Notes: a model not told the origin generated them from the letters alone. DNA of 13,669 nucleotides from Acidobacteriota bacterium (GCA_003225615.1 QIAS01000192.1:11077-24745); one strand, 5' to 3'. Shown: positions 1 through 7,797, numbered from the stretch's first letter. Numbers and translations: made by a program.

Positions 1-218
1 AGGGCACCACTTTCAAATTGGTGCTTCCACTAGCGTCTTCGCAGGGTTCCCCACGAATCGAGACGGGCAACATTGCCGCCCCACCTCTGAGTCGAGCAAA
101 TTCATCGGAAAGACAGTAAGATTCGGTTTACTGTTCGAATTCCAGTTCGCGCAAGAGTGCATCGAGTGCGCCGGCGCAATCAGAAGAAAGTTCCTAAACT
201 CTTCCAGGGGAGGCATCT
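1..218 (+). promoter_or_regulatory. Upstream region of the porin-cupredoxin unit
   Basis: This left-edge stretch has no convincing gene. It ends in a strong ribosome binding site, AGGGGAGG at 206-213, five bases before a GTG start at 219. It contains a 7-bp inverted repeat (113-119 with 128-134), a 12-bp palindrome (167-178) and a small 6-bp stem near the left edge (4-9 with 19-24). I could not pick a -35/-10 pair with confidence. The promoter for the downstream pair is expected here because nothing else precedes it in the window, but that is inference. Confidence 0.35.
113..134. repeat. 7-bp inverted repeat, possible operator or hairpin
   Basis: ACAGTAA at 113-119 is mirrored exactly by TTACTGT at 128-134, with an 8-nt spacer. 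It lies about 85 nt upstream of the porin start, a plausible place for a dimeric regulator or a leader hairpin. A 7-bp match can arise by chance in a region of this size, so no function is assigned. Confidence 0.25.
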
Positions 219-1820
219 GTGCTGCACAGGAATAGATTGCTTCTTGGCCTAACCAAATACAGTGTGGGATTGTTTACTCTGCTTCTACTCGCCGCCTGCG
301 CTGGGGCGCAGAATTCTGCAGCGGCTGCCAGACAAGACGAAACTGTGATGTCAGCCGTTCACGACCTGCAGGAGCAGGTCCGGCAATTGCGGGAGGCGGT
401 GGTGGAGATCCGCTCGGAATCGGCCCAATATCGTGCCGAGACGCTGGCGTTGCGTCAGGAGTTACAGCAGACTCGGGCCGAGCTGGCGGCAGGCAAGACC
501 ACCGCGGAAACCGGAACGACAACCGCTAATGCCGCCCCTCAGGCAGAACCGGAACAAGGTACCCAAGTCGCCATTGGCGCGCCAATGGAAGATCGCGTCT
601 CCAAGCTTGAAGAAGATTCTCAACTTCTCAATGCCAAAATCAACGAGCAGTATCAGACCAAAGTCTCAAGCGCGTCCAAATATCGGGTTCGACTCTCCGG
701 CATTGTGCTCATGAATCTATTCAGCAACCGAGGCGTTTTCGACAGTCAGGATTTCCCAACCTTTGTAGGGCGTCCCTACCGGGGAAATCCGAATGGAAGC
801 TTCGGGGCGACCCTGCGGCAATCGGAGATCGGCCTGGAAGTGTTTGGGCCGAGGATAGCCGGAGCAAGCACTCGCGGAGATGTGCGTTTCGATTTCGCCG
901 GCGGTTTCCCTGTAATTCCCAACGGAGTTAATTCGGGAATCGTCCGATTGCGCACCGCCACTATGCATCTGGACTGGAAAAATACTTCGGTAGTGGCTGG
1001 GCAGGACGAAGCCTTCTTCACGCCGCTCTCCCCCACATCGTTCGCCTCAGTGGCAGAACCAGCTTTCAGCGAGGCGGGCAATCTCTGGGAGTGGGTTCCG
1101 CAGGTTCGAATTGAACATCGGTTTGACTTGTCTTCCAATTCGAACCTGTTACTGCAAGGAGGAATTCTGGATAACTTGACCGGAGACTTACCGGTTTCCC
1201 AGTGGGGCAATATCCCGCAGGCGGGAGAGCGCTCCGGTCAGCCTGCGTATGCTGCACGGGTCGCCTGGAGTCGCCACGCCTTCGGTCAACCGCTCACGCT
1301 GGGAGCTGGCGGATACTACAGCCGCCAGGATTGGTGGTTCAGCCGGTATCTGGACGGTTGGGTGGGAACGGCAGATTGGGATCTTCCGCTCAGCCACGGA
1401 TTCAGTGTTAGTGGAGAGTTTTATCGCGGAAGAGGGGCCGGTGCTCTGGGCGGCGGAATGGGTCGCTCAGTAATTCTGAGTGGTCCAATTATCTTCCCCA
1501 ATGTTCAACTGCGAGCCGTGAATTCGTTAGGCGGTTGGTCACAAGCGAAGTTCAGGGCCACAGAGAAGCTGGAATTCAATGTGGCGTTTGGTATTGATAA
1601 TCCCCTTGCCGGAGATATCCGAGCGTTCCCTCTGGGCGAGAGCAACAGCGGGCTCCCCGCCACGCTAAAGCAGAATCGCAGTTCTTTTCTTAACTTCATC
1701 TATCGTCCACACCAAAACATTTTGTTCTCTGCGCAGTACAATCACCTTAGCACTTCGCAACTTGACCTAAGCAGGCGCACAGGGGAACAAGTTAACCTGA
1801 TTATGGGTATTCTGTTCTGA
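219..1820 (+). CDS. Porin-like outer-membrane protein with N-terminal coiled coil
   Basis: A 533-residue exported protein, probably an outer-membrane beta-barrel channel. The GTG start is fixed by AGGGGAGG five bases upstream. Residues 1-30 form a signal peptide with a hydrophobic run ending LLLLAACAGA; C27 sits in a lipobox-like LAAC, but cleavage after AGA30 by signal peptidase I is equally possible. Residues about 40-80 and 123-148 have heptad-like Leu/Val spacing and look like coiled coils, separated by an Ala/Thr/Gln-rich linker. From about 154 onward the protein is rich in alternating polar and hydrophobic strands, Gly and aromatics, and it ends in Phe (MGILF), the usual C-terminal signal for BAM-mediated barrel insertion. 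Coiled coil followed by barrel resembles DcaP-type trimeric porins; the substrate cannot be read from the sequence. A cupredoxin-like gene follows after 4 nt, suggesting an operon. Confidence 0.75.
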   Translation: MLHRNRLLLGLTKYSVGLFTLLLLAACAGAQNSAAAARQDETVMSAVHDLQEQVRQLREAVVEIRSESAQYRAETLALRQELQQTRAELAAGKTTAETGTTTANAAPQAEPEQGTQVAIGAPMEDRVSKLEEDSQLLNAKINEQYQTKVSSASKYRVRLSGIVLMNLFSNRGVFDSQDFPTFVGRPYRGNPNGSFGATLRQSEIGLEVFGPRIAGASTRGDVRFDFAGGFPVIPNGVNSGIVRLRTATMHLDWKNTSVVAGQDEAFFTPLSPTSFASVAEPAFSEAGNLWEWVPQVRIEHRFDLSSNSNLLLQGGILDNLTGDLPVSQWGNIPQAGERSGQPAYAARVAWSRHAFGQPLTLGAGGYYSRQDWWFSRYLDGWVGTADWDLPLSHGFSVSGEFYRGRGAGALGGGMGRSVILSGPIIFPNVQLRAVNSLGGWSQAKFRATEKLEFNVAFGIDNPLAGDIRAFPLGESNSGLPATLKQNRSSFLNFIYRPHQNILFSAQYNHLSTSQLDLSRRTGEQVNLIMGILF

Positions 1821-1824
1821 GAAC

Positions 1825-2577
1825 ATGCGGGAAGTAGAATTCCATTTGCGCCGCGGGTTTGTGAGAAGGCCTTCGTGGCTTTTAATCTTGCTGCTATTCG
1901 CAGGTTCTGCCTCCGCTAAAGAGGTGACCGTGGCAGCGCGTGTGGAGATGCAGAACCGCGGCAAAGGCAAAAGTGCGACTGACCCGTCGAACGTGGTGGT
2001 GTGGCTCACGCCAATCGGCGGCTCAGCAAACAGCGAAGAAATTAAGACGCCGGTTGCGCATCCCCGACTGGTACAGCGCAACAAGAGTTTCGAGCCTCAT
2101 GTCGTGGTGGTCCATGTAGGCTCGTCAGTAGAATTTCCTAATCGAGATCCTTTTTTTCACAATGTTTTTTCGCTGTTCGAAGGAAAGCGCTTTGATCTGG
2201 GATTGTACGAAGCGGGTACGACGCGCGATGTCCGTTTTGATCGTCGCGGAATCTCCTATATTTTCTGCAATATTCACCCGGAAATGAGCGCTGTGGTGAT
2301 CGCAATAGAAACTCCCTATTTCGCAATTTCCAATGGCCGGGGAGAGGTGCAGATTTCAGGAGTGCCACCGGGCCGCTATTTGCTCCGAGTCTGGTCCGAA
2401 GCGTCACTGCCTGACGATTTGAAGAACCAAGCCCGCGAGATCACCGTTTCGGAGAACACGTCATCGCTCGGCACGATTCGGCTTAGGGAAATACCGGTCA
2501 GCCATGCTCACAAGAACAAGTATGGTCAGGACTATGAACCGCCCAGCCCCGCGAGTCCGGTCTACGAACGGCGCTGA
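1825..2577 (+). CDS. Exported cupredoxin-like protein with carboxypeptidase-regulatory-like domain
   Basis: A 250-residue protein with a signal peptide (Arg-rich start, hydrophobic 18-27, cleavage near ASA31). Residues about 83-160 form a plastocyanin/cupredoxin-like domain of the kind often labelled methylamine utilization protein. H112 in NRDPFFHNVFS, then C148, H151 and M154 in FCNIHPEM are the expected type-1 copper ligands. Residues about 164-222 (YFAISNGRGEVQISGVPPG) match a carboxypeptidase-regulatory-like beta sandwich. It should act in the periplasm, binding copper for electron transfer or metal handling; the partner is unknown, and no methylamine genes are in view. The ATG lies 4 nt after the porin stop without a strong ribosome binding site, so translation is probably coupled. 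A GTG at 1861 would also leave a signal peptide but has no better site. Confidence 0.82.
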   Translation: MREVEFHLRRGFVRRPSWLLILLLFAGSASAKEVTVAARVEMQNRGKGKSATDPSNVVVWLTPIGGSANSEEIKTPVAHPRLVQRNKSFEPHVVVVHVGSSVEFPNRDPFFHNVFSLFEGKRFDLGLYEAGTTRDVRFDRRGISYIFCNIHPEMSAVVIAIETPYFAISNGRGEVQISGVPPGRYLLRVWSEASLPDDLKNQAREITVSENTSSLGTIRLREIPVSHAHKNKYGQDYEPPSPASPVYERR

Positions 2578-2602
2578 ATTGGCATTAAATCCAGAATCGG
2601 CA

Positions 2603-2627
2603 ACGGGCCAGCAAGAAGCTGGCCCGT
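2603..2627. terminator. GC-rich hairpin between convergent genes
   Basis: ACGGGCCAGC at 2603-2612 pairs perfectly with GCTGGCCCGT at 2618-2627 around a 5-nt AAGAA loop. It sits 25 nt after the cupredoxin stop and 43 nt beyond the stop of the convergent CsbD gene, so it is placed to end both transcripts. Neither side has a proper U tract; the plus side has only scattered T residues. It is therefore a strong hairpin but an imperfect intrinsic terminator. Confidence 0.55.
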
Positions 2628-2670
2628 GCTGTTGTAGTTGTGGTCGTCTCAGAATCGGCCAGGTGCCAAT

Positions 2671-2919
2671 TTAGGCGGCGTCCTCATCTTCCCGCTCCAT
2701 GCGGTTGCGTTCACGTTCGCGTTCCGCTTCGCGATCGGCTTCGCTGGCCTTGCCCTTGACCGCATCCTTTACGTTGCCGATCATATTCTGCACCTTGCCT
2801 TCAACCTGTTTTCCGGTCCCTTTGATTTGCTGTTCTTCATCGCCGGTCCATTCGCCTACCTGGCGCTGTACTCTACCGGTGATGTCCTTGGCTTTTCCTT
2901 TCACCCGATCCTTATCCAT
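2671..2919 (-). CDS. CsbD-family stress-response protein
   Basis: An 82-residue, highly charged protein without a signal peptide or membrane segment. Residues 1-56 carry the CsbD pattern: an N-terminal DRVKGKAKDITGRVQRQVG followed by the repeat-like GKQVEGKVQNMIGNVKDAVKG. CsbD proteins are small helical proteins induced by general stress in many bacteria, and their molecular role is not established. Residues about 60-82 add an unusually charged Glu/Arg-rich tail beyond the usual family length. The start is well fixed: GGAGGG (plus strand 2925-2930) lies 5 nt before the ATG. It is the second gene of a minus-strand pair, 28 nt after the YflT-like gene, so the two are probably co-transcribed. 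Confidence 0.9.
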   Translation of the reverse strand: MDKDRVKGKAKDITGRVQRQVGEWTGDEEQQIKGTGKQVEGKVQNMIGNVKDAVKGKASEADREAERERERNRMEREDEDAA

Positions 2920-2947
2920 TTATTCCCTCCAGTTAAGATGACAAACG

Positions 2948-3532
2948 TTAGTTCGACAACGGGTTCACCTGCTCGATATCTGTATGGGTCGCCGCCAGCG
3001 TCGCGGGAAGGGGTCTGTCGCTGTTTGCGAAGTCGCCCGTAGCCTCGCTGGTGGAGGCTATGTGTTCGGCTCCTGCATGCTTCAGAATTGCCTTGGCTTT
3101 TCGTTTCCATTCCGAGTCATCACAATGAACGGAGAGCAGAATTCCGCCGCGGCGAATCCGTCCTTCATATCGTTTTGCTTCGTACTCCGGCAATCCCAGG
3201 CCGATCAGCGCTCCGGTGAAACCACCGACGGTGCCACCGGCGCCAATGCCCGCGAGAGTTGCAACCAGCGGTCCCGCAGCAAGCAATGGCCCCAAACCGG
3301 GGATGGCCAGCATGCCAGCTCCAATCAGCCACCCCAGAACACCGCCCAAAAAAGCTCCTGAGCCCGCCCCAGTAGTTCTAACCGTGGCCAATTCTTTAGA
3401 GCCCAGATTCTCCGGCAGAAGCACCGACATATCTTCACTTCGGAAACCGGCATTCTTCAGCTCGCTGATGGCGTCTTCGAGCATTTCGTAGAGCCCGAAG
3501 ATCGCGAACACCGCCGTATTCTTCCGAGCCAT
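2948..3532 (-). CDS. Glycine-rich YflT/general-stress-17M-like protein
   Basis: A 194-residue protein. The frame is open to 3601, but the start at 3532 is preferred: GAAGGAG lies 7 nt upstream, and the protein then opens directly with the conserved MARKNTAVFAIFGLYEMLED stretch. Residues 5-40 form a ferredoxin-like half (beta-alpha-beta with AISELKNAGF and DMSVLLP) typical of YflT/GSP17M-like domains. Residues 55-113 are glycine-rich and hydrophobic with little charge, probably two glycine-zipper-like helices that associate with membranes. Residues 116-157 return to the soluble fold (YEAKRYEGRIRRGGILLSV, then a Lys-rich helix). Such proteins are commonly found with stress genes, and its likely operon partner here is a CsbD gene. 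Biochemical function is unknown; the family call is by pattern and is less sure than the gene itself. Confidence 0.8.
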   Translation of the reverse strand: MARKNTAVFAIFGLYEMLEDAISELKNAGFRSEDMSVLLPENLGSKELATVRTTGAGSGAFLGGVLGWLIGAGMLAIPGLGPLLAAGPLVATLAGIGAGGTVGGFTGALIGLGLPEYEAKRYEGRIRRGGILLSVHCDDSEWKRKAKAILKHAGAEHIASTSEATGDFANSDRPLPATLAATHTDIEQVNPLSN

Positions 3533-3768
3533 GGGTAGGCTCCTTCGTGGACCGGACCTTGGTGCCTTCCACCGGTCAGAACCTGCTCTGCGGCAGGGCA
3601 CGCCCGCAATATGAGAGTCTAGGGCGTAGGTAGCGGGCGATGTATCGGGTAGAGGCAGTAGATTTAGGCGGAAGTTTACTTATTGGGAGTCGAGTTGGTC
3701 CGGGCCAAGACGCTGAATTCGGAGTTCTTGCTGGCTTGGTTTATGCTTACCTGCCCAGGAGGCGGAAC
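3533..3768. promoter_or_regulatory. Divergent intergenic region
   Basis: This 236-nt gap separates the minus-strand stress pair from the plus-strand VPS10-type gene, so promoters for both directions are expected here. I see a 6-bp inverted repeat (GACCGG 3550-3555 with CCGGTC 3572-3577) in the leader of the stress pair. TATGCT at 3742-3747 is a weak -10 candidate for the VPS10-type gene, but no good -35 accompanies it. No regulator can be named. Confidence 0.35.
3757..3762 (+). promoter_or_regulatory. Shine-Dalgarno site that fixes a TTG start
   Basis: AGGAGG at 3757-3762 is a perfect ribosome binding site, six bases before TTG at 3769. Neither the more distal ATG at 3640 nor the internal ATG at 3790 has a comparable site at the right distance. 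It therefore decides the start of the VPS10-type gene. Confidence 0.75.
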
Positions 3769-6700
3769 TTGGCTTTGACCACTAGATTGATGCTGACTTT
3801 CTACTTTGCCTTTTTTTTGCTGCTTGGCTGCGTTGCCAGTGCACAGCAGTTCGACCCCAGCCTGTTCCAGGACTTGCAATGGCGTTTAATCGGTCCATTT
3901 CGTGGAGGCCGTACGGTGGCGGTCGCGGGAATACCGGGGAAACAGAACATCTTCTACATGGCGGCAAACAATGGCGGTGTCTGGAAGAGCAACGACTACG
4001 GTCGCACGTGGAAACCTATCTTTGACGAGCAACCGACTGGCTCGATTGGGGCGCTGGCGGTGGCACCTTCCAATCCTGAGGTCATCTACGCCGGCAGTGG
4101 AGAAGGCCTGCGACGTCCCGACCTCAGCGTGGGGGACGGAATTTATAAATCCACGGATGGCGGTTTCAAGTGGCAACACCTGGGACTGCGGGACGCTCAG
4201 CAAATTGGCGCCATTCTGGTTGACCCGCACGATGCGAAGCGGGTTTTCGCGGCGGTGTTGGGTCATCCCTATGGACCCAATGCAGAACGTGGAGTCTTCC
4301 GCTCGCTCGATGGCGGAGCGAATTGGCAAAAGATCCTCTACAAAGACGAGAACACCGGCGCGATCGATCTCGCTTTCGATCCCAGCGACCCACAAATTAT
4401 TTATGCTGTTCTTTGGGCGTCCCGCAGGCCACCTTGGACAACCGGCAACTCCTACGATGGTCCGGGTAGCGGGCTGTACAAATCAACCGACGGTGGCAAC
4501 AATTGGCGTCAACTCACAGGGGGGCTGCCAACCTGGGCGGATGGATTGGGGCGCATTGGACTTGCTATTGCCCCGAATGATCCCAAACGCATGTACGCCC
4601 TGGTGGATGCGCCTAAGCTGGGTGGGCTCTATCGTTCCGAAGATGCGGGCGAACACTGGACGAGAGTAAACACCGAGGAGCGTATCTGGGGACGCGGTTC
4701 GGATTTTGCCTGCGTGCGAGTTGCACCCAACAACAAAGATGTCGTTTACGTCGCCAACACCTCCACCTACCGGTCTACGGACGCGGGGCAGAATTTCAGT
4801 GCATTCAAGGGCGCTCCCGGCGGCGATGACTATCACACGATTTGGATTAACCCTGAAAACCCCGACATTATTTTTCTCGGCAGCGACCAGGGGGCTACTC
4901 TCAGCGTTAACGGCGGCGAGACCTGGAGTTCCTGGTACAACCAGCCCACTGCGCAGTTTTATCACGTAATCACGGACAATCAGTTTCCGTACTGGGTGTA
5001 CGGCGGGCAGCAGGAAAGTGGGAGCGCGGGCACGGCGAGTCGAAGCGACTTCGGCGGGATCACGTTTCGTGACTGGTTCCCGGTAGGAGTAGAAGAGTAC
5101 GGGTATGTCGCGCCCGATCCGTTGAATCCGAATCTTATCTATGGCGGCAAAGCATCGCGTTTTGATCGCATTACCGGGCAAACGCAAGACATTTCTCCCG
5201 TCGTTCTGCGTACCGGCAAATATCGCTTTAACCGCACTGCTCCTTTGATTTTTTCGCCGGTTGATCCGCACATTCTGTATCTCGGATCGAACGTGCTGTT
5301 CAAAACAACGGATGGTGGGAGTAGTTGGCAGATCATCAGCCCTGATTTGACGCGGGAGGATCCCGGTGCTCCGCCAAATCTCGGAGTCTTCGTGCAAACC
5401 GATCCGGAGAAGGGGAAACATCGTGGCGTTATTTACTCGCTGGCTCCTTCGCCTAAGGACGTGAACCTGATCTGGGCCGGGACCGACGATGGGTTAATTC
5501 AAGTCACGCACGATGGTGGGAAAAATTGGCAGAAGGTTAGTCCGCCGGAGCTCACGGCGTGGAGCAAAGTGGCTCAAATGGATGCATCGCATTTCGATGG
5601 TGCCACGGCATATGCCGCGATAAACCGCTTTCGCCTGGATGATCTTGCTCCCTACGTTTACCGAACTCACGATGCTGGGAAGAGCTGGCAGAAAATTGTA
5701 GTCGGACTACCGGATAACGAACCTGTGAATACGGTGCGCGAAGACCCGGAGCGCAAAGGCTTGCTGTTCGCGGGTACTGAACGAAGCGTGTACGTTTCTT
5801 TTGACGATGGTGAGCACTGGCAATCGCTTAAGCTCAACTTGCCTGCGACGTCCATTCGCGATTTAGTCATTCACCAGGATGACGTTGTGGTGGGGACACA
5901 CGGCCGTTCGTTCTGGATCCTGGATAACATCACTCCTTTGCGCCAGGTCAGTTCTGAGGTCGCCCGATCGCAGGCGCATTTCTTTGCATCGCAGCTTACC
6001 TATCGTATGCGCCGCAATAACAATACGGATACGCCACTGCCACCCGAGGCTCCGGCAGGCAAGAATCCACCCGATGGCGCCATGCTCGATTATTTCCTAA
6101 AATCACCGGCGACAGGGGCTGTCTCGTTGGAGATTCTTGATGGGGCAGGCAAGCTGGTTCGTCGTTTTTCCAGCGCTGATAAGCCGAAGCCGTTAAATGA
6201 AAAAGAGGTGGTGGTTCCCACGTATTGGGTGCGGCCTCCGCAAGCCCTCTCGGGACAAGCAGGGATGCATCGTTTCGTCTGGGATCTGCATTATCCACCG
6301 CCGGATTCGCTGACCAGGGAGTATCCAATTTCGGCGATTTATCACGACACGCCCGAGTATCCGCTTGGCCCGACGATACAGCCCGGAAAATACACCGTGA
6401 AGCTGACTGCTAACGGTTCCACATTGAGCCAGACGCTCACCATTAAGATGGACCCGCGTGTAAGGACTCCGGCCGAGGGCTTGAGACAGCAGTTCGATCT
6501 AGAGATGAAAATCACAAACGCTATGCATGATGATTACCAGGCACTAGAGCAAGTTCGCAATCTCCGAAGTCAATTGAAGGATTTGAGAGCTCGTGTGACT
6601 CAAGGGCCAGCAGCCGACGCTCTGATAGCGCTGGAGAAAAAGGCCGCGGACCTGGCAGGCTCCGAAGGCGGCTACGGCGCTCGTTTTCTGAGCACTCCCG

Positions 6701-6924
6701 AAGGCAGGAGCCTGGCGCGCTTGAATGCCGGGTTGTATGCCTTACTGCAGGCAGTCGACAGCGCGGACGCCGCACCGACTACGCAGGAGATCTCTACCTT
6801 CGCCGAGGTTCAGCAGGCGCTGGGAGAAGATTTGGCGGCCTGGAACGAAATCGAGAATAAGGACATTCCGGCGCTGAACGCTCAGTTGAGCCAGGCGGGG
6901 CAATCTCGGATCGCGATTCAATAG
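3769..6924 (+). CDS. Secreted VPS10/sortilin-type Asp-box beta-propeller protein
   Basis: A 1051-residue exported protein beginning at TTG, with AGGAGG six bases upstream. Residues 1-24 form a signal peptide (TTRLMLTFYFAFFLLLGCVASA, cleaved before QQ). Residues about 30-710 are a beta-propeller with at least eleven Asp-box-like motifs of the S/T-x-D-x-G-x-x-W type, beginning near S74, S128, S179, S239, S290, S336 (Phe for Trp), S379 (Asn for Asp), T513, T580, T633 and S677. The propeller closes with GTHGRSFWILDN. A beta-rich region follows to about 900, and then a helical, coiled-coil-prone tail. This architecture is common in VPS10/sortilin-N-like proteins of Acidobacteriota and Bacteroidota, often annotated as glycosyl hydrolases without proof. 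Asp boxes are structural, so no enzyme activity is claimed. It is a single-gene unit convergent with rmlD. Confidence 0.85.
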   Translation: MALTTRLMLTFYFAFFLLLGCVASAQQFDPSLFQDLQWRLIGPFRGGRTVAVAGIPGKQNIFYMAANNGGVWKSNDYGRTWKPIFDEQPTGSIGALAVAPSNPEVIYAGSGEGLRRPDLSVGDGIYKSTDGGFKWQHLGLRDAQQIGAILVDPHDAKRVFAAVLGHPYGPNAERGVFRSLDGGANWQKILYKDENTGAIDLAFDPSDPQIIYAVLWASRRPPWTTGNSYDGPGSGLYKSTDGGNNWRQLTGGLPTWADGLGRIGLAIAPNDPKRMYALVDAPKLGGLYRSEDAGEHWTRVNTEERIWGRGSDFACVRVAPNNKDVVYVANTSTYRSTDAGQNFSAFKGAPGGDDYHTIWINPENPDIIFLGSDQGATLSVNGGETWSSWYNQPTAQFYHVITDNQFPYWVYGGQQESGSAGTASRSDFGGITFRDWFPVGVEEYGYVAPDPLNPNLIYGGKASRFDRITGQTQDISPVVLRTGKYRFNRTAPLIFSPVDPHILYLGSNVLFKTTDGGSSWQIISPDLTREDPGAPPNLGVFVQTDPEKGKHRGVIYSLAPSPKDVNLIWAGTDDGLIQVTHDGGKNWQKVSPPELTAWSKVAQMDASHFDGATAYAAINRFRLDDLAPYVYRTHDAGKSWQKIVVGLPDNEPVNTVREDPERKGLLFAGTERSVYVSFDDGEHWQSLKLNLPATSIRDLVIHQDDVVVGTHGRSFWILDNITPLRQVSSEVARSQAHFFASQLTYRMRRNNNTDTPLPPEAPAGKNPPDGAMLDYFLKSPATGAVSLEILDGAGKLVRRFSSADKPKPLNEKEVVVPTYWVRPPQALSGQAGMHRFVWDLHYPPPDSLTREYPISAIYHDTPEYPLGPTIQPGKYTVKLTANGSTLSQTLTIKMDPRVRTPAEGLRQQFDLEMKITNAMHDDYQALEQVRNLRSQLKDLRARVTQGPAADALIALEKKAADLAGSEGGYGARFLSTPEGRSLARLNAGLYALLQAVDSADAAPTTQEISTFAEVQQALGEDLAAWNEIENKDIPALNAQLSQAGQSRIAIQ

Positions 6925-6939
6925 GTCTCACGCAGGCTT

Positions 6940-7797
6940 TTATCGCGCAAGAGGCAGGGCTTGCGACTTTCGCTGCGACAAGTATCGTCCGAGCGCGTCC
7001 TGCCAGCTTGGCATCGTGATGTGATGCTGATGCAGGCTACGCGGCGAGAGAACGGAGTATTTCGGTCTAGCTGCCGGCCTTGCGAAGTTTTCGCCAGTGG
7101 TCGGCCGCACCGAAGTTTTCAAGCCTTCGTCATCTATGATCGTCTTTGCGAAGTCATACCAGGTGCAGTGACCTGCATTGGTGACATGCACGATCCCGGT
7201 TGCGCCGTCACGGCATAGGCCAATAATCGCGCGGGCCAGGTCGGTGTTGTAGGTTGGAGAGCCGCGCTGATCATTAACTACGTCAATTTCTGTTCGAGTT
7301 CGCGCGAGATCAAGGATCGTATCCGGAAAGCACTTACCGCCCCTGCCGAAGAGCCACGAGGTGCGCACGATGCAGCAGTTGGGAATAATTTCCAGCAGCC
7401 GTTCTTCTGCCTCGGCTTTAGTACGACCATAAACATTTAACGGCTTCCGCGGGTCGGTGGTCTCATACGGTGAGCCATTAGAACCGTCGAAAACATAATC
7501 ACTGCTCAAAAACAGCAAGCGCACGCCCGAGCGCTTCGCCGCGTCGGCAACATTCACGGCGCCCTGAACGTTAATATCGAAAGCTAGCGCCGGATGCTTC
7601 TCGCAACCATCGACGTCCGTGTAAGCCGCGGCCAGGACAATCCAGTCTGGCCGTGAGTCCAGCACGGCTTTTGCAACTTGCCGGGCATCGCGAATGTCGG
7701 CATCCTTTGAGCGGAGTCCGGTAACCTCATCACCTGCCCATTCGCGCATGAGCGCGTTGCCGAGCAGGCCGGAAGCTCCACAGACAGTGACTCGCAT
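6940..7797 (-). CDS. rmlD: dTDP-4-dehydrorhamnose reductase RmlD
   Basis: A 285-residue short-chain dehydrogenase/reductase that carries out the last step of dTDP-L-rhamnose synthesis, the NAD(P)H-dependent reduction of dTDP-4-dehydro-L-rhamnose in the cytoplasm. The dinucleotide-binding loop is GASGLLG at 7-13. The catalytic region is SSDYVFDG at 98-105, where family members usually have Thr-Asp-Tyr, followed by Y123 and K127 in YGRTK. TSWLFG and the substrate-side GSPTYNTDLA stretch also match RmlD. Length is normal for the family. It is the fourth gene of rmlBACD, starting 18 nt after the rmlC stop with only a weak ribosome binding site. Its stop lies 15 nt from the stop of the convergent VPS10-type gene. 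Confidence 0.95.
   Translation of the reverse strand: MRVTVCGASGLLGNALMREWAGDEVTGLRSKDADIRDARQVAKAVLDSRPDWIVLAAAYTDVDGCEKHPALAFDINVQGAVNVADAAKRSGVRLLFLSSDYVFDGSNGSPYETTDPRKPLNVYGRTKAEAEERLLEIIPNCCIVRTSWLFGRGGKCFPDTILDLARTRTEIDVVNDQRGSPTYNTDLARAIIGLCRDGATGIVHVTNAGHCTWYDFAKTIIDDEGLKTSVRPTTGENFARPAARPKYSVLSPRSLHQHHITMPSWQDALGRYLSQRKSQALPLAR

Noticed and set aside
4..24. 6-bp stem near the left edge as a terminator of an upstream gene
   Set aside because: Short stem with a 9-nt loop and no T run on either side.
167..178. 12-bp palindrome TGCGCCGGCGCA
   Set aside because: Purely GC palindromes of this size are expected by chance at this composition; no second copy or placement argues for a function.
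13..216. Minus-strand open frame of 67 codons at the left edge
   Set aside because: No signal, domain or ribosome binding site; composition is like noise, and it overlaps the expected promoter region of the porin gene.
776..1210. 144-codon minus-strand frame inside the porin gene
   Set aside because: Antisense shadow with no domain or start signal.
3742..3747. TATGCT as a -10 box for the VPS10-type gene
   Set aside because: Four of six matches only, and no good -35 at proper spacing; kept as a remark under the intergenic region.
4483..5421. 312-codon minus-strand frame inside the VPS10-type gene
   Set aside because: Antisense to a strongly supported coding frame with clear Asp boxes; its own protein shows no coherent domain. 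Long shadow frames are common at this G+C.
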